This document shows, piece after piece, positions 26,721 through 36,865 of a stretch of DNA of 64,000 nt (within the stretch, counting starts at the first letter, position 1; every line of letters begins with the position of its first letter). Both the position numbers and the translations under genes were made by a program. A model generated the notes under the pieces. It was not told where the DNA came from. It was given only the letters and a program-made list of their open reading frames with translations, and did not search any database. Location of the stretch: positions 1,736,001 through 1,800,000 of the forward strand of contig CAVYWD010000002.1 in the NCBI GenBank assembly GCA_963772225.1, in the 5' to 3' direction. This stretch comes from CAVYWD01 sp963772225 (lineage in GTDB: Bacteria > Myxococcota > Myxococcia > Myxococcales > UBA5297).

Positions 26721-28109
26721 TCAGGCGCGAACCGCAGGCACCGCGGGCTGGTGCTGGCGCTCGGGTGACGCGGTGAAAGTGCGAATCACATTGTAGAAGA
26801 CGAGGGTGATGCCGCTGTACAAGAACACGCCGGCAATAAGCCGCACGGCCCAGAACGGCTTCATGAACTTCACGGTGTCGATCCACGGGATGTTCGAGTC
26901 GTTCCACTGGAGGCCTTGCATGAATCCGCCGACCCAGAGGACCGCGAAGAACACCAGCGCGCCGGTGAACATGAGCCAGAAGGCGGTGTTGGCGAGCTTC
27001 ATTGAATAGAGCGCGCGGCCGAGAATTCGAGGCACCGAGTAGAGCGTGCCGGCGATGGCGAAGAAGCTGAACGCGCCCAGGACCGCCATGTGCGCGTGGC
27101 CCACGACCCAGTCGGTCTTGCTCACGATGGCGCTCACGGTGCGCAACGAGTGCATCGGGCCCTGGAAGCAGGTGAGGACGTAGAAGGTCGTCCCCGCCAT
27201 GAGGTACTTGAGAATCGGGTCCTGCCGCACGCGGTCCCACTTGCCGCTGACGGTCGCGAAGAAGTTGAACACCACCGACCAGACCGGGATGATCAGCATG
27301 GCGCTGAAGAGGATGGAGACCGTTTGGAGCCACTGGCTGATGGGGCCGTGCAGCATGTGGTGCGCGCCCGTCCAAACGTAAATGAAGGCGATGCTCCAGA
27401 AACCCACCATCGACAGCCTGTGGCTGAAGAGCGGCGATTGGGCGGCCTTGGGGATGAAGTAGTACGCGACCCCCAGGCCCAACGGCGTGAAGATGAGCCC
27501 CACGGCGTTGTGGACCCAGAACCAGTTCAGGTTCGCCTGGTTGACGCCGTCGAAGAACTCCACCGCGATGTTCCCGGTGAGATACACGAACGCGGTCCAG
27601 ATGGTGCCGCCCATGATGTACCAGGTGGCCACGTAGATCTTCGGATGCTTGCGGGTCGCCACCGTGGCGAAGACGTTGACGCCGAAGCTGACCCAGACAA
27701 ACACGACGAGCACGTCGAGCCAGAGCGGCAGCTCGGCGTATTCCAGACCTTGCGTGTGGCCAGCGGGGAGCTCGTACACCGCGGCGAGCACGACGAAGTC
27801 GAATACCGCGAGCGTCACCAGGCCGAGCTTTTCGCTCCACAGCTTGTTGCCGCCCAGCTTCGGGACGATGTGGAAGATGAGCCCCATGTCGGCCATCAGG
27901 AGCCATCCAAATAGAACGCCGTTCGTGTGAAGTGGCCGCATCCTCCCGAAAGTCAGGAACGGGACGTTCCCCATGAATTCCGGGAGCACGAACTTGGTCG
28001 CCATGAAGACGCCGACCAGGGCAGTGATGGCGAAAAAGATCACAGCGCTCAGGAGAAACCCTGTCGCCGCAGGCTCATCGCGCCAGCTTTGCTTCACTTC
28101 GGTGGTCAT
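26721..28109 (-). CDS. ccoN: cbb3-type cytochrome c oxidase subunit I (orphan)
   Basis: A 462-residue polytopic haem-copper oxidase subunit of the C (cbb3) type. Haem and copper ligands are visible: the low-spin haem His in RPLHTNGVLFGWL, the CuB His in NWFWVHNAVGLIFTPLG, the His pair in WTGAHHMLHGPISQW, and the haem histidines in DWVVGHAHMAVLGAF. It would reduce O2 at low tension as the last step of respiration. Unusually, neither ccoO nor ccoP is next to it on either side: it is flanked by a convergent small gene and by a 549-bp gap. The partner haem-c subunits must be elsewhere, or this is a divergent paralogue. Confidence 0.9.
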   Translation of the reverse strand: MTTEVKQSWRDEPAATGFLLSAVIFFAITALVGVFMATKFVLPEFMGNVPFLTFGRMRPLHTNGVLFGWLLMADMGLIFHIVPKLGGNKLWSEKLGLVTLAVFDFVVLAAVYELPAGHTQGLEYAELPLWLDVLVVFVWVSFGVNVFATVATRKHPKIYVATWYIMGGTIWTAFVYLTGNIAVEFFDGVNQANLNWFWVHNAVGLIFTPLGLGVAYYFIPKAAQSPLFSHRLSMVGFWSIAFIYVWTGAHHMLHGPISQWLQTVSILFSAMLIIPVWSVVFNFFATVSGKWDRVRQDPILKYLMAGTTFYVLTCFQGPMHSLRTVSAIVSKTDWVVGHAHMAVLGAFSFFAIAGTLYSVPRILGRALYSMKLANTAFWLMFTGALVFFAVLWVGGFMQGLQWNDSNIPWIDTVKFMKPFWAVRLIAGVFLYSGITLVFYNVIRTFTASPERQHQPAVPAVRA

Positions 28110-28323
28110 TTCCTGCTCCTCCTTGGCCTAGGTGCTGAGTTCGCCGCGCGCGGCCCCGACTGCGAGTGCGCCTGGACCCGCGACAGTGGTCGGTGGGGTT
28201 AGCAACAAGCGAACCAGCGCCGTCGGCGAGGCCCGCCGAGAGGCTGCTCTCCTCTCGGCCTTTAAAGCGAGCCGAGGCACATGAAACATTTCGTGCCGAC
28301 GGTGAAACACCGCGCGCCGCCCA

Positions 28324-28372
28324 TAGTTTCTTCGGCGCGAACTCTTGTGCAGGCTGGCAAAGACTCCAGGCT
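28324..28372 (+). repeat. Dispersed 49-bp repeat, copy B
   Basis: Matches 1398-1446 at 42 of 49 positions, same strand, ungapped, including CTTCGGCGCGAA and GGCAAAGACT. Here no transposase remnant is adjacent. Confidence 0.6.
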
Positions 28373-28478
28373 CAGCCGGGTTAGGCACCAGACCGAAGCG
28401 TCGCCGCGCTTTCGCGCCGAGGGCGCAAGAGCGCCTCACCTGGCCCCAGACGCGGACGCGCAACACGATGGAGCTCTG

Positions 28479-28504
28479 AAGGTGCGCTCGTTGAGCAGCA
28501 CCTT
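28479..28504 (+). other. Stem-loop in the ccoN/M61 gap
   Basis: AAGGTGC-GCTC and GAGC-A-GCACCTT pair around a GTT loop with a single bulge; the sequence continues TACTACTTT. It looks like a terminator in the plus direction, but no plus-strand gene ends here, so it may close a short untranslated transcript or act in the M61 leader. Confidence 0.35.
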
Positions 28505-28658
28505 TACTACTTTCATCGATGCGAAGAGCTTCTAGGGCGGAACGACCTCGGCCGACGCGGCCGGGTGCACAATATGTCCGTCATTGAACATGACCTTGCG
28601 CGCTCCAACGCACACCCCGAGCGCGGCGCGCAGGCCCCGTCGTACTCGTGAAACCGCC

Positions 28659-30431
28659 ATGACCGTCCTCTATCGAGTCGTCCCCGAGCGCCCCCACGAG
28701 CACCTGTTCCGCGTCGAGGCGCGCTATCCCGTTCCAAGCAGCGCGCCGCTGGACCTGTGGATGCCAGTCTGGACGCCGGGGAGCTACCTGGTGCGCGAGT
28801 TCGCGCGCCACGTCCAGGGCTTCGAGGCCGCCGACGCGGGCGGGCGCCCACTTCCCGCCGAGCGCGTGGACAAGTGCACCTGGCGCGTCGCGTCGGCGGG
28901 CGCCTCCGAGGTCGTCGTCCGCTACCTCGTCTATGCCAACGAGCTCACCGTCCGGACGAGCCACCTGGACCAGAGCCACGGCTTCTTCAACGGCGCGAAC
29001 CTGTTCCTGTCGGCCGATGCCCTGCGCTTCACGCCCTGCGAGCTCGAGGTCGCCGCCCCCGAGGGCTGGAGCGTCCACTGCGCGCTGCCCCGGCGCGGCG
29101 AAAGGCTCCTCGCCCGCGACTTCGACGAGCTCGTCGATTCGCCGGTGGAGATGGGCCCTTCCGAGGCCGTCCGCTTCACCGCCGCGGGCAAGCCGCACGA
29201 GCTCGTGGTCTGGGGACGCGGCAACTTCGACGCGTCCGCGCTCTCGCGCGACCTGACCGCCATCTGCGAAGCCGAGGCGCGCCTCTTCGGGCCGCCGCCG
29301 TTGGAGCGCTACCTCTTCATCGTCCACCTGGCGGAGCGCGGGCGCGGCGGCCTGGAGCACGCCGCCAGCACCGCGCTGCTCTACCCCCGCTTCGGCTTCT
29401 CGCCGCGCAAGAGCTACGAAGAGTTCCTTTCCCTTGCCGCGCACGAGTACTTCCACCTCTGGAACGTCAAGCGCATCAAGCCCAAGGCCTTCGTCCCGCT
29501 CGACTACCGCGCCGAGCGACACACCCGACTGCTGTGGGCCATGGAGGGCATCACCAGCTACTACGACACGCTGCTCTTGCGGCGCGCCGGGCTGCTCGAC
29601 CCCGACCGGACGCTCGCGCGCCTCTCCGAGGCCATCAGCGCGCTGGAGGGCGCGCCGTCGCGGCGGGTCCAGTCGCTCGCGGACGCGAGCTTCACCGCCT
29701 GGATCAAGCACTACCGGCCCGACGAGAACTCCCCGAACACCGGGCTCTCGTACTACGTGAAGGGCGAGGTGGTGGCGCTCTTGCTCGACCTCGCCCTGCG
29801 CGCGGCCACCGGCGGGGCGCGCTCGCTCGACGACGTGATGCGCCTGCTTCTGTCGCGCTATGGCGACGGGCGCGGAGTTCCGGAGGACGGCGTGGACCGC
29901 GCGGTGCTCGAGGTCGGCGGTGCCGGGCTGGCACCGTTCCTCGAGCGGGCGCTCCGCTCGACCGAGGAGCTGGACTACTCGCCGCTCGCGTCGGCAGGGC
30001 TCGTCCTCAAGCGCCGCGCGCGCCGAGGGCCCTCGGACAAGGGCGGCCCTGGGGAGGCGGACGAGGCGGAGCGCGCCTGGCTGGGCGTGGAGCTCAAACC
30101 CGGCGACCGGGCGGTCGTGGCCACGGCCTACGCGGGCTCGCCCGCGGTCGCGGCGGGGCTTTACGCCGACGACGAGCTCGTCGCCCTCGACGGATTTCGG
30201 GTGGGAGCCACCTCGCTCGGCGAGCGCCTGGAGGGTCGGCAGCCCGGAGAGCGGGTGCGCCTCCACGTCTTCCGGCGGGACCAGCTCGTGGAGGTCGAGC
30301 TGGCCCTCGGCGCCCGGCCGAGGGACGCCTGCTGGCTGGAGCGGGCCCAGGGCGCGACCGCCTCGCAGCGCGCCCTCTACGAGCGCTGGCTCGAGGCTCC
30401 GTTCGAGCCCAGAGCGACCCTCCAGGGGTGA
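28659..30431 (+). CDS. M61-family (glycyl) aminopeptidase with C-terminal PDZ domain
   Basis: A 590-residue metallopeptidase. The zinc motif is AHEYFHLWNVKRIKP (H262, E263, H266), and the family-specific GLEHAAS block lies about 30 residues before it; a beta-rich N-terminal domain starts with YRVVPERPHEHLFRVEARYPV and includes MPVWTPGSYLVREFARHV. A PDZ-like domain follows (about 450-560; AWLGVEL ... VATAYAGSPAVAAGLYADDELVALDGF). Family members cleave N-terminal Gly or Ala. No signal peptide is seen. The ATG at 28659 is chosen since the upstream extension is basic and lacks homology to the fold. Confidence 0.9.
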   Translation: MTVLYRVVPERPHEHLFRVEARYPVPSSAPLDLWMPVWTPGSYLVREFARHVQGFEAADAGGRPLPAERVDKCTWRVASAGASEVVVRYLVYANELTVRTSHLDQSHGFFNGANLFLSADALRFTPCELEVAAPEGWSVHCALPRRGERLLARDFDELVDSPVEMGPSEAVRFTAAGKPHELVVWGRGNFDASALSRDLTAICEAEARLFGPPPLERYLFIVHLAERGRGGLEHAASTALLYPRFGFSPRKSYEEFLSLAAHEYFHLWNVKRIKPKAFVPLDYRAERHTRLLWAMEGITSYYDTLLLRRAGLLDPDRTLARLSEAISALEGAPSRRVQSLADASFTAWIKHYRPDENSPNTGLSYYVKGEVVALLLDLALRAATGGARSLDDVMRLLLSRYGDGRGVPEDGVDRAVLEVGGAGLAPFLERALRSTEELDYSPLASAGLVLKRRARRGPSDKGGPGEADEAERAWLGVELKPGDRAVVATAYAGSPAVAAGLYADDELVALDGFRVGATSLGERLEGRQPGERVRLHVFRRDQLVEVELALGARPRDACWLERAQGATASQRALYERWLEAPFEPRATLQG

Positions 30432-30590
30432 CCGACTATTGGCTTTTCTCGGGCCTCGCGTTGTGCCTAGATCGCGGCGGCTTCGCGCCGGACAAAAGGA
30501 CGAACGGGAGCGTTCTCCCCTCTAAGCCACCACCAGGAGAGACGCCCCGCTTCAAGGCACCCTCGGGGTGATCAACCGCAAGGAGACGAC

Positions 30591-32039
<1,449 letters not shown>

Positions 32040-32075
32040 GAGCAGAAGCGCGCTCGTCGTTTGAAGCTTGAAGAG

Positions 32076-32110
32076 GCGCCGCTCCGAAAGACGGGGCGGC
32101 GCTTCTTTCT
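32076..32110 (+). terminator. Intrinsic terminator of glnA
   Basis: Stem GCGCCGCTCC / GGGGCGGCGC (one T-G pair) with loop GAAAGAC is followed by TTCTTTCT, 37 bp after the glnA stop. A second copy follows the glnA remnant on the right side of the island. Confidence 0.9.
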
Positions 32111-32168
32111 ATGGCGGGTCGGCCTCCGGAGCCGGCGCCTGCGCTCCTCGCCCGTGGAGCGGGCTCCG

Positions 32169-32834
32169 TCACGCCGGCGGTTTCCGGAGCAGCATCTCGA
32201 AGCCCATTGCCCCTGGGCCCGTCGCCGGGCTGACGACGGTGACGCTGGCCTGGCGCTCGAGGCCCGCTGCCGCCACAACCGCGCGCGCTTCGTCCAGTGT
32301 GAGCTTCTCCTCCAAGTGCGTCGGCGGGTAATTGGCGGCTGCGCGCATCTGCGTGAAGCGTTCGAGCAGCTCCGCGGGGGCGTCGCGTCGCATGTCCTGG
32401 ATGAGCCCAACCCCCCCAGGGCGCAGCACGCGAAGCATCTCCCTCAGCGCCAAGCCCTTGTCCGGCAGGTGATGGAGCGTCGCGCGGCTGACCGCCATCG
32501 CGAGCCCGCCGTCGGCGAAGGGCAGCGCAAGGGCATCGCCCACCTTGAGCTCGACGCGATCGGACAGGCCGAGCTCGTCGACCCGGAGGCGGCCCTCCTC
32601 GAGCATCGCGGCATCCAGGTCGACCCCGATGAAGTGCCACCTCGCGAACGCCCGTTCGGCGGCCAGGCGCATCGGCACGAGGGCTGTCGCCGTCCCGATG
32701 TCGGCGAGCTCCCCGGGAGCCAAGCCCCGCGCGACCTGGCGAATGCGCGCGACGAACAGGAGGTCGAACGGCTCGAGGGCCTGACTGGCGAAGCGGTGGT
32801 AGTCGTTCGCGGGCAGCAAGTTCTTGAGGAGCAT
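32169..32834 (-). CDS. Class I SAM-dependent methyltransferase
   Basis: A 221-residue methyltransferase. SAM-binding motif I is ADIGTATALVPMRLA, atypical in having Gly-Thr-Ala in place of GxGxG; the acidic end of strand 2 is GVDLDAAML, and motif IV region DALALPFADGGLAMAVSRATLHHL is clear, followed by LREMLRVLRPGG. Best general match is the UbiE/class-I small-molecule group. The ATG has AAAGG about 6 bp upstream. It is the last gene of the leftward arm of the island, 27 bp after the citrate-synthase-like gene, and likely tailors the island product. Confidence 0.9.
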   Translation of the reverse strand: MLLKNLLPANDYHRFASQALEPFDLLFVARIRQVARGLAPGELADIGTATALVPMRLAAERAFARWHFIGVDLDAAMLEEGRLRVDELGLSDRVELKVGDALALPFADGGLAMAVSRATLHHLPDKGLALREMLRVLRPGGVGLIQDMRRDAPAELLERFTQMRAAANYPPTHLEEKLTLDEARAVVAAAGLERQASVTVVSPATGPGAMGFEMLLRKPPA

Positions 32835-32861
32835 GGGGGCCTTTCTTCAAAGGAGAGTGCG

Positions 32862-34013
32862 TCAGAGCCAGCCGACCGGAACGGCCGCGAGCAATCTGCG
32901 CGCGGTCGCGCTGTTGACGCCGAAAGCCGGTCGGCGGCGGCGCTCCACGGCGTGCGCCGCCATGGCGGCGATTCGCGCGCACAGCCCGACGCCCGTGCCC
33001 CAGCGCGGCTCGGCGATGCCCAGGTCCAGCAGCGAAGCCGCGGTGATGAAGTCGATGTTCGGCTTGAGCCCTTTGCGCTCCGCCGCTCGCGCGCAGGCCG
33101 CGTCGTACATGCGGAGGAAGCGCCCGGCGAAGCCCCACTGCCCGTAGAGCGCGCGCAGGTGTGGCGGCCGCGGATCCTCTTCGAAGAGAGGGTGGCCGAA
33201 GCCGAACAGGAGCGTGCCCGGCTCGTCGAGCGCCCGGTCGACGGCGCCGCGGACGCGCGCTTCATCTTCGGCGGGCGAGCAAGCGCCAAGGGTCTGCTCC
33301 GTCAGCCACTGCATCGCGGCGAGGGCCGCTCCGACGTGCTTGGGCCCGCTCGACATGAAGCCCGCGGCGACCGCCTGCGCCAACGTGACGCCGGTACCGA
33401 TGGCGCAGCGCGGAACGAGCACCGTGGGCGTGATGTAGCCGAACCCGGCGTGCCAGGCGACGAGGAGCGCATCCATGACGCGCTCCGCGCAGCCGCCCGG
33501 CGTGGCCGGCGTCGCGCCCGCGGCGTCGAGCACGCGTTTGGCGTGGCCGCCGCCCGATTCCGAGACGGGTGGGAGCGCGAGCGCGGCCCGCATGAGGTAC
33601 GGCGCCCCGGCAATGCACGCCAGCAAGGCGTCGAAGTCCTCGTCCCAAGAGCCGAACGTCGCCGCGCTGGCACCGAAGTGTCGAGCGTCGCGCATCAGGC
33701 CGGCGGCCGCCGCGAACACCATATCGACGCCCATCTCGGCGACCCGGGCCGCGGCCTCTACCGACGCGTTGCCCCTGGCAAACCCTGAGCCCAGCTCCGC
33801 CAGCCGCCGTCGCACAGCGTCACTTTCGGCGGCGCTTGGCAGCGCGTCGAACCATATGTGCCAGAGGGCATCTTCAAAGGTCAACGCGCTGATGAGATCG
33901 TTGAGGTTCTTGCCGCGCACCCAAAGCCCTTCAGGCGAAAGGGAGGGGCCGTCGATATCGGTACCGCGGTAACGCGTCATCGCCCGGCCGGGCGGGTTGA
34001 GTGATGTCTCCAT
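32862..34013 (-). CDS. Citrate synthase-fold condensing enzyme / citryl-CoA lyase-like
   Basis: A 383-residue citrate-synthase-family protein starting YRGTDIDG. The catalytic triad of the family is kept: His in SSGPKHVGAALAAM, His in LFGFGHPLFEEDPRP, and Asp in KPNIDFITAASLL. Such homologues outside the TCA cycle make 2-alkylcitrates or split citryl-CoA; short relatives appear in specialised metabolism. In this cluster it may supply or release a carboxylated acyl unit, but that is speculation. GGAGA precedes the ATG by 4 bp. Divergent from the main operon. Confidence 0.85.
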   Translation of the reverse strand: METSLNPPGRAMTRYRGTDIDGPSLSPEGLWVRGKNLNDLISALTFEDALWHIWFDALPSAAESDAVRRRLAELGSGFARGNASVEAAARVAEMGVDMVFAAAAGLMRDARHFGASAATFGSWDEDFDALLACIAGAPYLMRAALALPPVSESGGGHAKRVLDAAGATPATPGGCAERVMDALLVAWHAGFGYITPTVLVPRCAIGTGVTLAQAVAAGFMSSGPKHVGAALAAMQWLTEQTLGACSPAEDEARVRGAVDRALDEPGTLLFGFGHPLFEEDPRPPHLRALYGQWGFAGRFLRMYDAACARAAERKGLKPNIDFITAASLLDLGIAEPRWGTGVGLCARIAAMAAHAVERRRRPAFGVNSATARRLLAAVPVGWL

Positions 34014-34539
34014 AGGGTCTCCTACGGCAGTTGAGCGGCGCCGTCCTCGGGAAGGTCACCCTTCCCTTGAAATGAACTCTCTGGCTCGCTGAAGCGTTGG
34101 ACCCCCATTCTTCGCCGGCGTGAAGCCCCGCATTCCAGCTCGACATTTTTCCTCGCGTCGCTCTGCCGCAAAATGCCGGGCGCGCGTTTCCGCCGCGGCG
34201 GCGCCGCCCGACGCGACAAACCAGGACTACGGGTGCGCACGATTTCGCTCTTGTGACGATTTCGAGCCTTTCGAATTCTGTGCTTCAACGGTGGCAGCTC
34301 GTTCACGGTCTTTCGATCTCGCGCGCCACCCAAAACACCCGCCTCGCGTGCAACGACACCTCCCAAGCGCGGCGAGCGGAGACTGCAAGTGCGGGCAGTT
34401 TCGGTCTTGGCCGCGCGCGTCATCAAACAATGCGCAAATGGTCTTCACACGGCGACCGGAACTGGTTCTATCGAGCAACAACGCAATCCGAGAGGCATCG
34501 CCCAGCGGGCTGCGCATGTCGTTTTGCGGAGGAGGCTAC
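34014..34539. promoter_or_regulatory. 526-bp divergent control region of the island
   Basis: It separates the two arms of the cluster and must hold both promoters. A 7-bp inverted repeat GGGAAGG-TCAC-CCTTCCC lies at 34049-34066, close to the leftward start. Two related 29-mers (around 34228 and 34383, both beginning GACT and containing TTTCG-TCTTG) match at 21 of 29 positions. No regulator gene is present in the island. Open frames crossing the region do not look coding. Confidence 0.4.
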
Positions 34540-35271
34540 GTGCAACGAGTCATCGTCATCGGAGGAACGTCCGGGATCGGCCAGGCCATCATCGACCGGT
34601 TTCTCCAGCCGAGCGACCAGGAGGCGCACGTATTGTTCACCTACAACAACGGGGAGTCCACGGCAAAGCTTTTGCGAGAACGACACGGGGAGCGCTGCAG
34701 CTCCTACCGCCTCGACCTGTCTTCTTTGGACACGGTGCAGGCGTTCCTCGCGGAGCTCAAGCCGTCGGCGCCACCGAGCGTCTTGGTCAATTGCGCGGGC
34801 ATGGTGCAGGACGGGTTGGTGATGGGCGACATCAAAGAGCGGCTCGCGCTCGTCACGGCAGTGAATTACCTCGCTCCGGCGATGATCGCCGCCCACGTCG
34901 CCAAGCTCATGGCGGCTGAGCGGCGCGGGCACATCGTGAACATCACGTCGGTGGCGGCGCGCCGGCCAGGCGCCGGCAACGCGGTGTACGGCAGCTCAAA
35001 AGCCGCCTTGGAGCGCTTTACCGCCAGCCTCGCGCTCGAAGTGGCCCGCTTCAAGGTGCGAACCCTCTGCGTCGCGCCGGGCTTCGTCGACACGCCCATG
35101 TTTCGGACCTTCGCCAAGGATGGCCCGGAGCAGTTCATCCGCTCGAGCATTCCGATGCGCGAGGTCCTGAAGCCGCAAGACGTCGCATCGGCGGTGGTGG
35201 GATTCGTCCGCGGCGCGATCATGACCACAGGCACCACGCTGACGCTCGCGAACGGCGAGCTCGTCTTCTGA
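34540..35271 (+). CDS. FabG-like ketoreductase (SDR)
   Basis: A 243-residue short-chain dehydrogenase. The cofactor loop is IGGTSGIGQA, the structural motif NCAG follows strand 4, and the catalytic Ser-Tyr-Lys set is ITSVAARR with YGSSKAALE. FabG-type length and the PGFVDTPM loop point to reduction of 3-oxoacyl chains. The start is a GTG at 34540 with GGAGGAGG about 6 bp upstream; the longer frame to 34120 has no support. It is the first gene of the rightward operon. Confidence 0.9.
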   Translation: MQRVIVIGGTSGIGQAIIDRFLQPSDQEAHVLFTYNNGESTAKLLRERHGERCSSYRLDLSSLDTVQAFLAELKPSAPPSVLVNCAGMVQDGLVMGDIKERLALVTAVNYLAPAMIAAHVAKLMAAERRGHIVNITSVAARRPGAGNAVYGSSKAALERFTASLALEVARFKVRTLCVAPGFVDTPMFRTFAKDGPEQFIRSSIPMREVLKPQDVASAVVGFVRGAIMTTGTTLTLANGELVF

Positions 35272-35349
35272 TCGCGCCGCACAACCCTCTTCGATGGGCC
35301 GCGTAGAGGCCCTCGTCTTTTCAGCCCTGCTCTCAATAAGGAGTCAAGC

Positions 35350-35712
35350 ATGCAAGCCCCTCAAATCGCTTCGATCGCCGCGAACGTGCTGTACTTGGAA
35401 GGCCCCGAAGCCATCGACCCAAAGAAGTCCCTTTTCTCGCACTACGGGATGTCCTCCCTCGACTTCGTCGACCTTGCCTTTGAGGTGCGCGCCGCCTCCG
35501 GAAAGCAATTTGAGCCCGAGGCATTGTGGCCCATCAATTCGATGATGACCAACCCAGAGCTGTTCGCCGGCGGCCAGTGGACCCAGGCCGGCCACCTCGC
35601 GCTTCAGAAGCTCTTCGAGGGGCACACCGAGGTCCCCGCGGCCGCCTCCGCTGCCGACCTCAACGCCCTCTTCTCCGTCGATTACATCGAGCACCGGCTT
35701 CGCACGCTGTAG
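35350..35712 (+). CDS. Acyl carrier protein (variant attachment motif)
   Basis: A 120-residue carrier protein. The phosphopantetheine site reads GMSSLDFVDLAFEV, with Ser36 as the likely attachment residue in place of the usual G-x-D-S-L-D, so the preceding Asp is replaced by Ser. Charged helix II follows (FEVRAASGKQFEPE). It is longer than housekeeping ACP (~80) because of a C-terminal extension of ~45 residues. AAGGAG lies 7 bp before the ATG. As the only carrier in the cluster it should hold the growing chain for the KS pair and ketoreductase. Confidence 0.85.
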   Translation: MQAPQIASIAANVLYLEGPEAIDPKKSLFSHYGMSSLDFVDLAFEVRAASGKQFEPEALWPINSMMTNPELFAGGQWTQAGHLALQKLFEGHTEVPAAASAADLNALFSVDYIEHRLRTL

Positions 35713-35740
35713 ATCACCCGCTTTCTCCGAAGCCTTCGAC

Positions 35741-36865
35741 ATGGCACAGAACCTCTATATCACCGCCGTCGGCATTCACTCTGAGCGCGTCGCCGGTGTC
35801 CGCGCGCTGACCGATGCCGTGGCCGCCGGCCGGTCGCCCGTCGCCGCCGGGGGACGTTACTCCAGGATGACTGCGCGCCTCGACCCCCGCCTCATGCCCT
35901 TTGTCAGCCGCGAGGACCGGTCCATCCTGACCGACATCAGCATCAGCGTGCTGAACGCCCTCGCCGACGCTCACCCGCCGCCCTGCGCCCTCTGGTCGGA
36001 AGACCACCAGGACCTGCTGATCTACGGCGCGACCGACGCCCTGGAGTTCGACTTGACGCCGCTCGTGACGCTCGCGCTTAAGAACGGCACCAGCGAGGCG
36101 ACGATTCAGCGCCTTGGCGACCTGAAGGGCCTCGTAAACCCGCTCAGCATGCTCCGGCACCTCTCGACCAACACGACCTACCACGTCTCCAAGCTGCTCC
36201 GGGCGCGCGGGGGCGGCTGTCCCACGCGGTCCATGTCGCTCAGCGGCATCAGCGCGCTCGAGGACGCGGCGCTAGAGCTGGGTGACTCCTCGGCCGCCCC
36301 GTGCGCCGTCGTCTTTGCTTCGGGAAACATGCGCGGATTCGACCACGTCCTCGTCTTCGACAAGCTCGGGCTCTTCGACGCGCGCGGCGGTCAGCCGGGC
36401 ATCGACCCGTCATACGGGAGCGCGGCGCTCTTCCTCGAGCGCCGGAGCGAACGGCCGCCGGAACCCCTCGCCGAGCTGCTCGCGGTGGATACCGGGTTCG
36501 CGCCTCTTTCGTTCGGCACGGCCGAGTCCTGGCAGAAGCACCTCGAATCCGCCCGCCGGCACGGCTGCGCTCCGGACGTCATCGTCACCTACGCCAACAA
36601 CCCCGCCGGCGTGGACGCCGCGGAGTCCGAGGCGCTGGAAAAGGTTTTCCCAGGCATCCCCACCCGAAATTACAAGAAGCTCTTCGGGTACACCGGCAAG
36701 GCCAACAACTTGCTCGACCTCGCGGCCGCGCTCGTCGATCCGTCCGTCGCACCGGGCTCGGTCGTGCTCATCGACGGCCAGGGCTTCGGGTTCGGCCTCG
36801 GGACCCTGCTGGTGAGGAAGCTCGGCTTTCCGCGCGGCGCGCAGCGCGCTGAGGTCCGCTCATGA
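35741..36865 (+). CDS. Catalytically dead ketosynthase, chain-length-factor-like
   Basis: A 374-residue thiolase-fold protein aligned to ketosynthases by GGGCPTRSMSLSGISALEDAAL (nucleophile elbow), VTYANNPAGVDAAESEAL and NYKKLFGYTGKANNLLDLAAAL. In each of these the catalytic residue is replaced: the Cys by Ser166, the first His by Asn286/287 and the second His by Tyr317. This is what chain-length factors of type II polyketide and aryl-polyene (ApeC-like) systems show. It ends with a 4-bp ATGA overlap into an intact ketosynthase, so a KS-CLF heterodimer is expected. Confidence 0.8.
   Translation: MAQNLYITAVGIHSERVAGVRALTDAVAAGRSPVAAGGRYSRMTARLDPRLMPFVSREDRSILTDISISVLNALADAHPPPCALWSEDHQDLLIYGATDALEFDLTPLVTLALKNGTSEATIQRLGDLKGLVNPLSMLRHLSTNTTYHVSKLLRARGGGCPTRSMSLSGISALEDAALELGDSSAAPCAVVFASGNMRGFDHVLVFDKLGLFDARGGQPGIDPSYGSAALFLERRSERPPEPLAELLAVDTGFAPLSFGTAESWQKHLESARRHGCAPDVIVTYANNPAGVDAAESEALEKVFPGIPTRNYKKLFGYTGKANNLLDLAAALVDPSVAPGSVVLIDGQGFGFGLGTLLVRKLGFPRGAQRAEVRS

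Larger units (their letters stand above)
28110..28658. other. 549-bp divergent intergenic region upstream of ccoN and the M61 peptidase
   Basis: No gene is supported. It contains copy B of the dispersed repeat (28324-28372) and a stem-loop at 28479-28504. No FNR-type box (TTGAT-N4-ATCAA) was found near ccoN despite its expected low-oxygen regulation. Confidence 0.4.

Noticed and set aside
28581..30266. A long open frame antisense to the M61 peptidase (and similar ones antisense to other genes, e.g. 9854-13621 on the plus strand)
   Set aside because: Composition is Arg/Gly/Ala/His-rich without any family motif, and the opposite strand carries a well-supported gene; long antisense frames are expected in GC-rich DNA.
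30441..30454. Possible sigma-54 promoter (GG-N10-GC) upstream of glnA
   Set aside because: Only the GG and GC dinucleotides fit; the TT before GC and the CAC after GG are missing.
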